The notes under the pieces were generated by a model that saw only the letters and a list, made by a program, of their open reading frames with translations, had not been told where the DNA came from and did no database searches. This document shows positions 1 to 7,363 of a stretch of 64,000 nucleotides of DNA, in pieces; the first letter of the stretch is position 1; each line of letters opens with the position of its first letter. Position numbers and translations under genes: made by a program. Where the stretch lies: positions 1 through 64,000 of the forward strand of contig CAJBKE010000002.1 of the NCBI GenBank assembly GCA_903953565.1. Direction: 5' to 3'. This DNA is from an uncultured Verrucomicrobiota bacterium. GTDB lineage: Bacteria; Verrucomicrobiota; Verrucomicrobiia; Chthoniobacterales; JACTMZ01.

Positions 1-2
1 GC

Positions 3-794
3 AACTCGAACTCATTGGTCAACCAAGGCAGCGGCGTGATCAATGGCGGTGTCGAGATGACCGGAAGCAACAACTCCGTCACCCTCTTCACTGGCAGCGT
101 GATCAGTGGCGCCCTGAACATGGGCACCAACACGAATTCCCTTCTGACACTCGACGGCGCGGGGACTTCCTTGTTCTCCAGCGCGATCACCGGCACGACG
201 ACCTTCGCGGGTGGGCTCACCAAGCAGGGCGCCGGGATCTGGACGATCGATCGCACGCTGAATGCCTCCTCCGTGACGATTAGCGCAGGCACTCTCGAAC
301 TGGCCAATGCCACCGGTTCGGCCTTGGGCTCTAACACATCGGTTAGCGCCAGCAGCGGCGCCACGCTGCTCGTCTCGCAAAGCAACCAAGTGAACAACAA
401 CGCCACGGTCACCCTGAGTGGCGGCACGATCACGCGCGGCAGCGGGGTGAGCGAAGTCTTCGGCGACCTCAACCTCACGCAGGCCTCGTTCCTCGACTTC
501 GGCACGGGTACGGCGGGCAACCTGACCTTCGGCACTTACGCACCGAGCGCCTTACTCACGATCAACAACTTCGCTCCAGGCAACACGCTCGTCTTCGGCA
601 GCGACCTGAGGAGCACGATCAACAACACGAGCCTGTTCCAGTTCAGCGGCGGATTCACCTCAGCTTGGAATGACGGCAACAGCACCTTCACCATCACCGC
701 CATCCCCGAGCCCTCGACCTACGTCGCCGCGATCGCCCTGCTCGCCCTCATGCTCTGGCCCCTCCGCCACCGGTTGTGCGGCAAGGTTTCCTGA
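3..794 (+). CDS. PEP-CTERM surface protein with autotransporter-type beta-strand repeats (5' partial)
   Basis: The frame is open from the first bases of the window, so the N-terminus lies upstream and only the last 263 residues are seen. The visible part is rich in Gly, Ser, Thr and Asn. It contains a repeat of the autotransporter-associated beta-strand type (TKQGAGIWTI followed by ISAGTLELA, about residues 76-102). The C-terminus has the PEP-CTERM sorting layout: IPEPSTYVAA, a short hydrophobic helix, then a basic tail (LRHRL). In known systems such proteins are exported, anchored at the inner face of the envelope and processed by an exosortase. No exosortase gene is present in this window. 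The role is probably surface or extracellular matrix; the exact function is unknown. Confidence 0.8.
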   Translation, partial: NSNSLVNQGSGVINGGVEMTGSNNSVTLFTGSVISGALNMGTNTNSLLTLDGAGTSLFSSAITGTTTFAGGLTKQGAGIWTIDRTLNASSVTISAGTLELANATGSALGSNTSVSASSGATLLVSQSNQVNNNATVTLSGGTITRGSGVSEVFGDLNLTQASFLDFGTGTAGNLTFGTYAPSALLTINNFAPGNTLVFGSDLRSTINNTSLFQFSGGFTSAWNDGNSTFTITAIPEPSTYVAAIALLALMLWPLRHRLCGKVS

Positions 795-795
795 C

Positions 796-897
796 CAGAC
801 CGCCCAAAGGTTTCAGACTTTGATCGCAGGGTGGATCGCGATGTCCCATCGCGATTTCCGGACTGAAAAATCGCGCTCTGAGAGCGCGATCCACCTG
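796..897. repeat. R-family palindromic repeat, copy R1
   Basis: The core GTGGATCGCGATGTCCCATC begins at 831 and the unit closes with GCGATCCACC near 896. Two inner hairpins (TCGCGATG/CATCGCGA and TCGCGCTC/GAGCGCGA) sit between outer GTGGATC/GATCCAC arms. On the left, AAAGGTTTCAGACTTTGATC matches the outer flank of copy R7 in inverse orientation. It lies between convergent genes and is in the opposite orientation to most other copies. Confidence 0.85.
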
Positions 898-996
898 TTC
901 GCGCGCGGCGGGTGTTTTGATTTACGGGCAAAAACCCGGACCGGGCGGCTGGTGTCAAATCGGTCCGCTGCCAGCTGCTGGCAGAGCTGTTGAACC

Positions 997-1188
997 CTAC
1001 ATCTTGAACTCGGGGATGTCTTCCGCGACGCGCGGTGTTTTTTCCCGGAGTTTCAGAGCGACAATGATTTCCTCGAAAGCACGCACGGCAACTTCGTAGG
1101 GGACCCTGCTGGGTGGGTCTTCCATGGGGCGGTCGAAGACCGGGAGTTCGAAATCGTCTTCGGGTCTGAGCATGTTCAATTTTGGCAC
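997..1188 (-). CDS. Small conserved protein, paralogue of the 59-aa protein at 1488-1667
   Basis: A 63-residue protein with a GTG start that overlaps the end of the upstream nucleotidyltransferase remnant by 13 nt. It shares almost its whole length with the protein encoded at 1488-1667: FELPVF near the N-terminus, PYEVAxRAFEEII in the middle and EDIPEFKM at the end. The middle is probably helical. I do not recognise a named family. The repeated pairing downstream of a nucleotidyltransferase suggests a functional partner, possibly antitoxin-like, but this is inference only. The short, charged composition argues against membrane localisation. Confidence 0.6.
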   Translation of the reverse strand: MPKLNMLRPEDDFELPVFDRPMEDPPSRVPYEVAVRAFEEIIVALKLREKTPRVAEDIPEFKM

Positions 1189-1400
1189 ATCTGGCGGATG
1201 CGCTCCAGTGCTTCATCTCCTCCGTAGCGGCGGATCAGAGAGGCGAAGGTTTCTTCGTTCGGGTCGAGTCCGTGGAGTTCGATAAGTTTCCGGATATCGA
1301 GCCAGTCTTGACCGGCTTTTTGCGGATCACGGTCGCTGCTTCGCGAGGCATGCAGCTTCAATGCGACCATGTGCTGAGGCCTGAGTTCGTGGCTTGAGTG
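1176..1400 (-). pseudogene. 5'-truncated copy of the nucleotidyltransferase at 1682-2218
   Basis: From an internal ATG at 1370 the frame reads HMVALKLHASRS, DWLDIRKLIELHGLD and RRYGGDEALERIRQ. These match the C-terminal third of the intact protein encoded at 1682-2218 (HMVALKLHAARS, DWTDIRQLVKRHNLD, VRYGGEEALERLKN). Upstream of about 1400 the frame stays open to 1466 but reads through repeat T1, so homology stops there. The N-terminal domain with the catalytic Gly-Gly and Asp motifs is missing. The remnant cannot be an active nucleotidyltransferase. It still precedes its small partner gene, as in the intact module. Confidence 0.75.
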
Positions 1401-1403
1401 AGT

Positions 1404-1492
1404 TGTAGCGGCGGCGTCCTCGCCGCCGGTTGTTTGTCGAAAACGGCCGTCGCCGGGGATCCGCACACGGCGGACAGGCTGGCGACGCTACA
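1404..1492. repeat. T-family repeat, copy T1
   Basis: The unit opens with TGTAGCGGCGGCGTCCTCGC and closes with GGCGACGCTACA, giving complementary TGTAGC/GCTACA ends. It lies at the breakpoint of the truncated nucleotidyltransferase. Its terminal CTA provides, on the minus strand, the TAG stop of the small gene at 1488-1667. Confidence 0.75.
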
Positions 1493-1667
1493 TCTTGAAC
1501 TCGGGGATGTCTTCGATGGGGTGCGAGGTCTTCTCGCGGAGCTTGAAGGCGGCGATGATTTCCTCGAAGGCGCGGGCGGCAACTTCATAGGGAACGGGCT
1601 CGGGTTCTTGCATCGTGCCCGTGAAGACCGGCAGCTCGAAGTATTCGTTCCGTTTGTCGTCGCTCAC
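1488..1667 (-). CDS. Small conserved protein paired with the nucleotidyltransferase
   Basis: A 59-residue protein on a GTG start, 14 nt downstream of the nucleotidyltransferase stop, so probably co-transcribed. The sequence shows EYFELPVFTGTM, then PYEVAARAFEEIIAAFKLRE, and ends EDIPEFKM. It is clearly paralogous to the protein at 997-1188, and both follow a nucleotidyltransferase gene. There is no Cys and no signal peptide or membrane segment. The TAG stop lies within repeat T1. Function is unknown; a small partner or antidote of the nucleotidyltransferase is one possibility. Conservation between the two copies is the main evidence that this is a real gene. Confidence 0.65.
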   Translation of the reverse strand: MSDDKRNEYFELPVFTGTMQEPEPVPYEVAARAFEEIIAAFKLREKTSHPIEDIPEFKM

Positions 1668-1681
1668 AGGTCAACCATCGG

Positions 1682-2218
1682 TCATGAGCCGGGATTTTTC
1701 AACCTCTCGAGCGCTTCCTCGCCTCCGTAGCGGACCACAATGGTGGCGAACTCGCGGTCGGCTGTATCGAGATTATGCCTTTTGACGAGCTGGCGTATAT
1801 CGGTCCAGTCTTTACCCGGATCGCTGCGCGAAGGGCTGCGCGCAGCATGCAGTTTCAGAGCAACCATATGCCGCGCGGATGGCACCTTGATGTTCACTTG
1901 ACCATGGACTTTTTTGCCCGCCTCATCGCTAAGAGTTTTCCACGTTGTCTGATTGACATACATGATGTCGACCCGTGGCCAGCCGGGTGTGCTGTGGTGA
2001 AATTGGTCGAATGCTTCGGTGCGGTTGCTCAGGCTGTAACCGAAGCCAAGAAGGGTTTGTTCCCAACTTTCTCTTGTCTCCTGCGGACCGAGAAAATCCA
2101 CATCCATGGTCAGACGTTGGTAGCCAAGGTGGCTCATGGCTTGGCCTCCTATGAGGAGGAAGTCCATATTGCGCTTCGTCGCTTCCTCCGTGAGGCGTTC
2201 GATGAGTTCGAGGATCAT
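1682..2218 (-). CDS. Nucleotidyltransferase-fold protein (AbiEii/DUF6036-like)
   Basis: A 178-residue protein. About residues 20-45 carry LIGGQAMSHLGYQRLTMDVD, the nucleotidyltransferase pattern of Gly-Gly-x-Ala followed by a Thr-x-Asp-x-Asp acidic pair. A third acidic position is plausible in RVDIMYV (about residue 85). The second half (HMVALKLHA, DWTDIRQLV) resembles the helical region seen in AbiEii-like and nucleotide-binding 'minimal nucleotidyltransferase' proteins. Family members include toxins of type IV or MNT/HEPN-type systems, but others have no known role. It is followed by the 59-aa gene and by a decayed duplicate of the same pair. I am confident of the fold and unsure of toxin activity. 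Confidence 0.7.
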   Translation of the reverse strand: MILELIERLTEEATKRNMDFLLIGGQAMSHLGYQRLTMDVDFLGPQETRESWEQTLLGFGYSLSNRTEAFDQFHHSTPGWPRVDIMYVNQTTWKTLSDEAGKKVHGQVNIKVPSARHMVALKLHAARSPSRSDPGKDWTDIRQLVKRHNLDTADREFATIVVRYGGEEALERLKNPGS

Positions 2219-2230
2219 GGCGGGGTGACG

Positions 2231-3334
2231 TCAGCGTAGCACACCGAGCACGGCCTGGGCGGAGGAAATGGCTCCTGGAGCGATAAGTTTTTCGCGGACT
2301 TTCCCGAAGTTCGCGCGCATGGCAGCGCGATGGGCTGCATCGTCGAGAAGAAGCATGCTTTCCGAGGCCAAAGCCGTCGGCGTGGCGTCTTGTTGGATGA
2401 ATTCTTTGACGATTTCTTTTCCGGCGAGAAGGTTGGCCATGCCGAGGTGGGGGACTTTGATCACGGCGCGGCCAGCCAGATAGGTGAGTGGCGAGACTTT
2501 GTAAACGAGGGCATAGGGGAGTCCGCAGAGCGTGGCTTCGAGAGTGGCGGTGCCGGAGGCGACGAGGCCTGCAGCGGCGGTTTGCATGAGGTCGCGCGCG
2601 TTGCGGAGGCCGATGTCGCAGCCGACGCCGGCCTGCGCGGCCATCTCGCGCATGAGGGCTTGGAGTTTTTCCGAGGACGCGGCGCCGGCGAAGACGGTTT
2701 GTGGACGGCGGGCGAGGACAATTTTGGCCGCGGTAAGCATGGCCGGGAAAATTTTCCGCACCTCGCGTTCGCGGCTGCCGGGCAAGAGCGCAAAGAGGTT
2801 CGGCTTGCGCGCTTCGTCGCCGAGAATCTCCAGCTTCGTCGCCATGGGGTGACCGACAAAATCGGTGTGGAGACCGGATTTTTCGTAGAGATCTTTTTCG
2901 AAGGGAAAGATACAGAACATGCGGTCGAGCCAGCGCGCCATGCGGGGGATTCGGGCGCGGTTCCAAGCCCAGACCTGCGGGCTGATGTAATAAAGGAGTC
3001 TGGTGTTTGGGCGGTGCGACTGCAGAGCTTTGGCCAGGCGGAGGTTGAAGCCGGGGTAGTCGACAAAGAGGACGGCATCGGGTTTTTCCCGGGCGATGCG
3101 ATCGAGAGTTTCCCGGAATTTTTGGCGGAAGTAGCCGTAGCGTCGGAGGACGTCCCAAAGGCCGACAACGGCCGCATCGTGCGTCCAGTCTTCGACGTCG
3201 GTGCTCATGGCGTGGAGCTTGGGTCCGCCCAGGCCCGAGATCTGCAAATCAGGACGAACGGATTTTAGCTCCTCGAGCAACGCGGCAGCGTGGGTATCGC
3301 CGCTCGTTTCGCCGGCTACGACGAAGATTCGCAT
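2231..3334 (-). CDS. lpxB: Lipid-A-disaccharide synthase
   Basis: LpxB condenses UDP-2,3-diacylglucosamine with lipid X to form the lipid A disaccharide at the inner membrane surface (GT19 family). The 367-residue length is normal. The N-terminus reads MRIFVVAGETSGDTHAA, the typical LpxB opening, followed by GLGGPKLHAMSTD. The donor-binding half carries LFALLPGSREREVRKIFPA and ASGTATLEATLCGLP, both family signatures. It is the last gene of the lpxI / oxidoreductase / lpxB group, starting 4 nt after the oxidoreductase stop. The product of the LpxI step encoded two genes upstream is one of its substrates, so the operon makes biochemical sense. Confidence 0.95.
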   Translation of the reverse strand: MRIFVVAGETSGDTHAAALLEELKSVRPDLQISGLGGPKLHAMSTDVEDWTHDAAVVGLWDVLRRYGYFRQKFRETLDRIAREKPDAVLFVDYPGFNLRLAKALQSHRPNTRLLYYISPQVWAWNRARIPRMARWLDRMFCIFPFEKDLYEKSGLHTDFVGHPMATKLEILGDEARKPNLFALLPGSREREVRKIFPAMLTAAKIVLARRPQTVFAGAASSEKLQALMREMAAQAGVGCDIGLRNARDLMQTAAAGLVASGTATLEATLCGLPYALVYKVSPLTYLAGRAVIKVPHLGMANLLAGKEIVKEFIQQDATPTALASESMLLLDDAAHRAAMRANFGKVREKLIAPGAISSAQAVLGVLR

Positions 3335-3338
3335 GGGA

Positions 3339-4274
3339 TCAGGTGCGCTGCGGGGCGCGTTCCGCGATCTGCCGCGTGATACGCACGGCCAGCTCGAGCG
3401 CCGCGGCAGCCTCGTCGCCCCCGACCTTGGGCTGCGCGCCGGCGCGGGCGCATTCGATGAAATGGTGCAGTTCGCGTTGGAGCGGTTCGCCTTTGTCGAT
3501 GGTGACGCGTTCGCGGACGATCTTGCCGTCCTTGAGGCGGAACATTTTCGCGGTCTGCTTTTGGTAGTTGAGCGATAGATATGCGTCTTCTTGGAAAAGC
3601 CGGATCTCGCGCATTTTTTTCATGCTGATGCGGCTGGCGGTGACATTGGCCACCGCACCATTGGCGAAATGCAGACGCACGCTGGCGATGTCCTCGCCTT
3701 TGCTCAGGACGGCCACGCCGACCGCATCGACGCTGGTCACGGGGGATTTGACCAGATGGAGGATGATGTCGAGGTCGTGGATCATCACGTCGAGGACGAC
3801 GCCGATGTCGAGGCTGCGTCCGGGGTAGGGCGAAAGGCGGGTGACTTCGAGGAAGCGCGGATGGTTGAGGCGTTGTTCGAGGGCGTCGAGGGCGGGATTG
3901 AAACGCTCGATGTGTCCGACCTGCAGGACGAGTCCGCGTTCGCGGGCAAAGTCGGACATTTCCGCGGCCTGCTCGGGGGTTTCCGCGATGGGTTTCTCGA
4001 CCAGCACGTGGCGTCCGGCACCGAGGAGTTTCATCACAATCTCGTGGTGGAGGGCCGTCGGCGCGGCGACCGAGACGGCGTCACAGCGCTCGATGAGATC
4101 GTCGAGCGAGGTGGCGACAGTGCCGCCGAATTTGCGGACCGCTTTTTCGGCCGCCGCGGTGTTCGCATCGTAGATGGCGGCGAGTTCGGCATTTTCCAGC
4201 TCGCCGTAAATGCGGGCGTGGTTCCAGCCCATGCTACCGACGCCGACGACACCGGCGCGAATTTTGGTGCTCAT
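3339..4274 (-). CDS. Gfo/Idh/MocA-family oxidoreductase of the lipid A operon
   Basis: A 311-residue NAD(P)-dependent oxidoreductase. The N-terminal Rossmann fold begins RAGVVGVGSMGWNHARIYGE and includes VLVEKPIAET, the conserved Glu-Lys-Pro of the family, near residue 95. The C-terminal half is the usual alpha/beta substrate domain. The start codon overlaps the lpxI stop (ATGA) and lpxB follows after 4 nt. A homologous placement is known for GnnA, the UDP-GlcNAc 3-dehydrogenase that feeds 3-amino lipid A, so a UDP-sugar substrate is plausible. No GnnB-like aminotransferase is present here, so the assignment to GnnA is only suggestive. Confidence 0.85.
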   Translation of the reverse strand: MSTKIRAGVVGVGSMGWNHARIYGELENAELAAIYDANTAAAEKAVRKFGGTVATSLDDLIERCDAVSVAAPTALHHEIVMKLLGAGRHVLVEKPIAETPEQAAEMSDFARERGLVLQVGHIERFNPALDALEQRLNHPRFLEVTRLSPYPGRSLDIGVVLDVMIHDLDIILHLVKSPVTSVDAVGVAVLSKGEDIASVRLHFANGAVANVTASRISMKKMREIRLFQEDAYLSLNYQKQTAKMFRLKDGKIVRERVTIDKGEPLQRELHHFIECARAGAQPKVGGDEAAAALELAVRITRQIAERAPQRT

Positions 4275-5086
4275 GATTTCACTCCGATGATGGAAATTTT
4301 GTGCTCGTTGGCCAAGGCGCGGAGGCGGTCGGGCTCGACCAGCAGGGTGCGTCCGGCCTCGACGGCGAGAGCGGAGAGTCCGGCCGAGGCTCCGGCTTCG
4401 AGGGTGAGGGGACCGACGACCGGAACATCGAAGCGAAAGTCCTGGTTCGGTTTGGAGACTTTGACCGCGACGGCTTGGCCGCGTCCGAGAGCGGCGCCGC
4501 GCTTGATTGCTTCGTTGGTGCCCTCGAATCCTTCGACGGCGAGGACGGTGCCGTTGCGGACCACGACGGTTTGGCCGATATCGAGGCGACTGACTTCTTT
4601 GGCGATGCGCAGACCGAACGCGACATCGTCATTGGTCCGGCGCCTCGGGGTCGGTCCGGCAAAGTGCCCTTCGGGGGCGAGAAATTCCTCGAGAAAGGTG
4701 GTCGCGGGAAGAAGTTCGACGCCGGTTTTGGCGAGTTGATCGGCGACCGCTCCGAAGAGCGTCTCGGCATTGCGTTCTTTGAGCTTGGCCAGCACGAGCA
4801 GCGCGGCGAAGTCGGGGCGGAGGTCGAAGAGATTTTTCGGGGCAATTTGTCCGGCCATGATGGCCTTTGTCGCGCCGGTCTCTTTGGCGTAGGAAACAAG
4901 TTTGCCGAGTTGTCCGACCCGCAGCCAACGCAGGTCGTCCACCAAGCCGGACAGTGCCGGATCGGTCTCGTTCTCGAACGCGGCGGCGCAAAGGCGTTTC
5001 ACCCCCTGGCGGCGGGCAGCCTCGGCGAGCTGGAACGGATAGTGTCCGTTCCCGGCGATGATGAGAAGCGTATCGGGCGTGCTCAA
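4271..5086 (-). CDS. lpxI: UDP-2,3-diacylglucosamine pyrophosphatase LpxI
   Basis: LpxI hydrolyses UDP-2,3-diacylglucosamine to lipid X, replacing the unrelated LpxH of E. coli. From a TTG start at 5086 the protein has 271 residues and begins STPDTLLIIAGNGHYPFQLA, matching the family N-terminus. The frame is open further upstream (to an ATG at 5233), but that extension would cross a low-complexity repeat and overlap the PIN gene, so the later start is preferred. Later motifs include GQIAPKNLFDLRPD (about residue 75) and DIGQTVVVRNGTVLAVEGFE. It overlaps the next gene by ATGA. Confident on family; the start is uncertain. Confidence 0.9.
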   Translation of the reverse strand: MSTPDTLLIIAGNGHYPFQLAEAARRQGVKRLCAAAFENETDPALSGLVDDLRWLRVGQLGKLVSYAKETGATKAIMAGQIAPKNLFDLRPDFAALLVLAKLKERNAETLFGAVADQLAKTGVELLPATTFLEEFLAPEGHFAGPTPRRRTNDDVAFGLRIAKEVSRLDIGQTVVVRNGTVLAVEGFEGTNEAIKRGAALGRGQAVAVKVSKPNQDFRFDVPVVGPLTLEAGASAGLSALAVEAGRTLLVEPDRLRALANEHKISIIGVKS

Positions 5087-5125
5087 CGCGCTGGATTCTC
5101 GGGGGGCTCGCGGATAACCGCGAGA

Positions 5126-5155
5126 GTTTTCAGTGTTCAGTGTTCGGTTTTCAGC
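5126..5155. repeat. CTGAAAAC/GAACACTGA-type low-complexity repeat
   Basis: The stretch GTTTTCAGTGTTCAGTGTTC, followed by GGTTTTCAG, is made of overlapping TTTTCAG and GTGTTC words. Similar strings recur at 16064-16190, 34880-34898 and 56246-56332. They are lower in GC than their surroundings and always intergenic. Confidence 0.6.
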
Positions 5156-5199
5156 AGGACTGAAGTCTGGGTTTTGGGGCGCCCTTCTCCAAGGCTGCT

Positions 5200-5643
5200 T
5201 CAGCTGCGGCTTTCGCCTTCCAGAGGGTTCCACAGCTTGCGGAAGCCTAGTCCTTGAAAGTCTTTTGGGTTACCTGTGGCGAATTCGTTGACCCCCGCAT
5301 GGCGCAGTGTCAGTCCCAAGCGGACGTCTATGATGCGGCGGAACGCGAAATTGGAGCGCTGGGTCCAACCCCAGACTTCATCCATGACCGGTGCCGATTC
5401 GACCAGGCGCCAGTTGCGATTATTGCGCAGAGCCTGGCAGTAACGTCCTGCCTCCGCTGCAGACATCGGGTTGCGGAAAATTTTGGCGTTGCAGAGCTTG
5501 AGGAAAACCTCGACCAGCATCACCTCCGCGATGGCGATATCGCGGCGCGTGGCAGCATCCTCGAGAAAAGCCCGTGCCGCCGCGTGGTTCGGGGAGTCTT
5601 CGTTCGCCGAATGGACGATGATGTTGGTGTCGAAACTGGTCAT
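5200..5643 (-). CDS. PIN-domain ribonuclease toxin (VapC-like)
   Basis: A 147-residue PIN-domain protein. It starts MTSFDTNIIVHSANEDS, with the first acidic residue of the PIN site in FDTN. The second acidic site is EVMLVEVF (about residue 40), and further acidic positions follow in PVMDEVW and VNEFATGNPKDF. VapC toxins usually cleave tRNA or rRNA and are held by a cognate antitoxin. The start overlaps the stop of the upstream ribbon-helix-helix gene (ATGA), the normal antitoxin-first layout. There is no sign of decay. Toxin activity and target are inferred from family. Confidence 0.85.
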   Translation of the reverse strand: MTSFDTNIIVHSANEDSPNHAAARAFLEDAATRRDIAIAEVMLVEVFLKLCNAKIFRNPMSAAEAGRYCQALRNNRNWRLVESAPVMDEVWGWTQRSNFAFRRIIDVRLGLTLRHAGVNEFATGNPKDFQGLGFRKLWNPLEGESRS

Positions 5644-5876
5644 GCTTCGTCGCGGGAGGCCAGGTCCCAGTCTTTCTCGGGGATAAGTGGTGCACCCATG
5701 CGCCGCGCCGCCGGCAGCTTCCAGCGTTTCGCGGCAGCTCGTCCTGCGGGATAGTCGCGCACCATGGTCTCGAGCCCGCGTCGCACCACCTCGGCAAAGC
5801 TCATTTCGTTTTCGGCGGCGATGCGCTTTGCTTCGTCGTAGAGGTTGTCAGGAAACTGGACCTGTGTTTTTACCAT
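5640..5876 (-). CDS. Ribbon-helix-helix antitoxin (VapB-like)
   Basis: A 78-residue protein. The N-terminal 45 residues fit a ribbon-helix-helix DNA-binding fold: TQVQFPDNLYDEAKRIAAEN then MSFAEVVRRGLETMV. The remaining C-terminal segment (WKLPAARRMG, IPEKDWDLAS) would be the toxin-neutralising tail. It overlaps the PIN-domain gene by 4 nt and is transcribed first. Antitoxins of this kind usually repress their own promoter, which would lie in the roughly 90 bp shared with the divergent photolyase gene. I see no obvious operator palindrome there. Confidence 0.8.
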   Translation of the reverse strand: MVKTQVQFPDNLYDEAKRIAAENEMSFAEVVRRGLETMVRDYPAGRAAAKRWKLPAARRMGAPLIPEKDWDLASRDEA

Positions 5877-5966
5877 GATGGCAAAATGCCACTACACTGC
5901 GCTTCCGTCAAGCCTCGTCCGGTATGGCTGGAATGCGGGCAAGGCAAACGGCATGGTGTAACGTTA

Positions 5967-7358
5967 ATGAAGCGGGCAATTCACTGGTTCCGGCGGGATT
6001 TACGCATCACGGACAACACGGCTTTGGCTGCGGCGGCGAAGGAGGCGGAGGAGGTGGTGCCGGTTTATGTGGTGAGCGATTGGAAAAAGAATCACCGTTG
6101 GACGGGGGCGGCGCGCCAGACGTTTCTTTGCGGGTCTTTGGCGGCGTTGGACGGGAATTTGCGGGCCATCGGCAGCGGGCTCGTCGTGCGCGAGGGGGAG
6201 GCCGAGGAGGTGCTGGTGAAATTGGCACGCGAGACGAAAGCGGAGGCGGTCTTCACCAACCGGGATCCGGATTTGTTCGGCCGCGGCGCCGAGATGCGCG
6301 TGGCGAAGATGCTGGCGGAGGACGGATGCGAACTGCGGACATTCAAAGATACGGCCATCCACGAGCGGGATGAGGTCAAGACGGGCCAAGGCGGGAATTT
6401 CCGGGTCTTCACGCCTTACTCGCGGGCTTGGGCCAAGTTGGACAAGCCGGCGGCAGGTCCGGCGCTGAAAAAACTCAATTCGCCGGATGGCATCAAGAGC
6501 GCGGCACTGCCGACGCCGGCGCATTGGGGGCTCAAGGATTTCACCGGCGGGGTCGAACCCGGGGAAAAAGCGGCTCGGGCGCGGCTGAAAAAATTTCTCT
6601 CCGGACCGATCCATGCTTACGGAGAAACGCGTGATTTGATGGGTGAAGATGGGACATCGCGGATCTCGCAGGACTTGCGTCACGGATTGCTTTCCATTCG
6701 CGAGGTTTACCATCGGGCCAAGGATGCGGCCGAGGGTTCAAGTGCCACCGGACGCAACAACGTGTGGAAGTTCATCAGCGAACTGATCTGGCGGGAGTTC
6801 TATTTTCAAATCCTTTGGCACTATCCCGAGGTGTTGGAGCACGAGTTCAACGCGAAATACCGCGGGATGGAGTGGGATCAGGACCAAGCCAAATACCGCG
6901 CGTGGTGCGAAGGGCGGACCGGATTTCCCATCGTCGATGCGGCCATGCGACAGCTGAACGAGACGGGCTACATGCACAACCGTTCGCGCATGATCGCGGC
7001 CATGTTCCTGACCAAGGATCTTCATCTCGATTGGCGGCTGGGCGAACAGTATTTCATGCAGACGCTGATTGACGGCGAGATCGCGAGCAACAATGGCGGA
7101 TGGCAGTGGAGCGCGGGCACGGGCGCGGACGCGGCGCCGTATTTCCGCATTCAGAATCCGTGGAGTCAGACCAAGCGCTACGACCCTGCGGGCAAATACA
7201 TCAAACAATGGGTGCCGGAGTTGGCCGATCTTCCGGCGGCAAAATTCCTCGATGCGCCCGCGGATGGGAAACCGATCGCGGCGGGTTATCCGTTGCCGAT
7301 AGTCGATCATTCGACCGAGCGCGATGAGACGTTGCGGCGGTTCAAAATGGTGGCGTAG
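5967..7358 (+). CDS. phrB: Deoxyribodipyrimidine photolyase (cryptochrome/photolyase family)
   Basis: A 463-residue class I photolyase that repairs UV-induced cyclobutane dimers using FADH and blue light. The ATG at 5967 is chosen because MKRAIHWFRRDLRITDN is the canonical N-terminus; the 27 upstream codons in frame are not family-like. The antenna domain occupies about residues 1-130. The FAD-binding domain carries WREFYFQILWHYP, TGYMHNRSRMIAAMFLTKDL and NNGGWQWSAGTGADAAPYFR, all signatures of the catalytic domain. It overlaps or abuts rsmE downstream. Whether the substrate is CPD or (6-4) dimers is not decided by what I can see; CPD is the default for this layout. Confidence 0.9.
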   Translation: MKRAIHWFRRDLRITDNTALAAAAKEAEEVVPVYVVSDWKKNHRWTGAARQTFLCGSLAALDGNLRAIGSGLVVREGEAEEVLVKLARETKAEAVFTNRDPDLFGRGAEMRVAKMLAEDGCELRTFKDTAIHERDEVKTGQGGNFRVFTPYSRAWAKLDKPAAGPALKKLNSPDGIKSAALPTPAHWGLKDFTGGVEPGEKAARARLKKFLSGPIHAYGETRDLMGEDGTSRISQDLRHGLLSIREVYHRAKDAAEGSSATGRNNVWKFISELIWREFYFQILWHYPEVLEHEFNAKYRGMEWDQDQAKYRAWCEGRTGFPIVDAAMRQLNETGYMHNRSRMIAAMFLTKDLHLDWRLGEQYFMQTLIDGEIASNNGGWQWSAGTGADAAPYFRIQNPWSQTKRYDPAGKYIKQWVPELADLPAAKFLDAPADGKPIAAGYPLPIVDHSTERDETLRRFKMVA

Positions 7359-7363
7359 TGGTC

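Noticed and set aside
5200-5876. vapBC-like pair as a novel defence system
   Set aside because: It is an ordinary antitoxin-first RHH/PIN pair with no extra genes; nothing suggests a new type.
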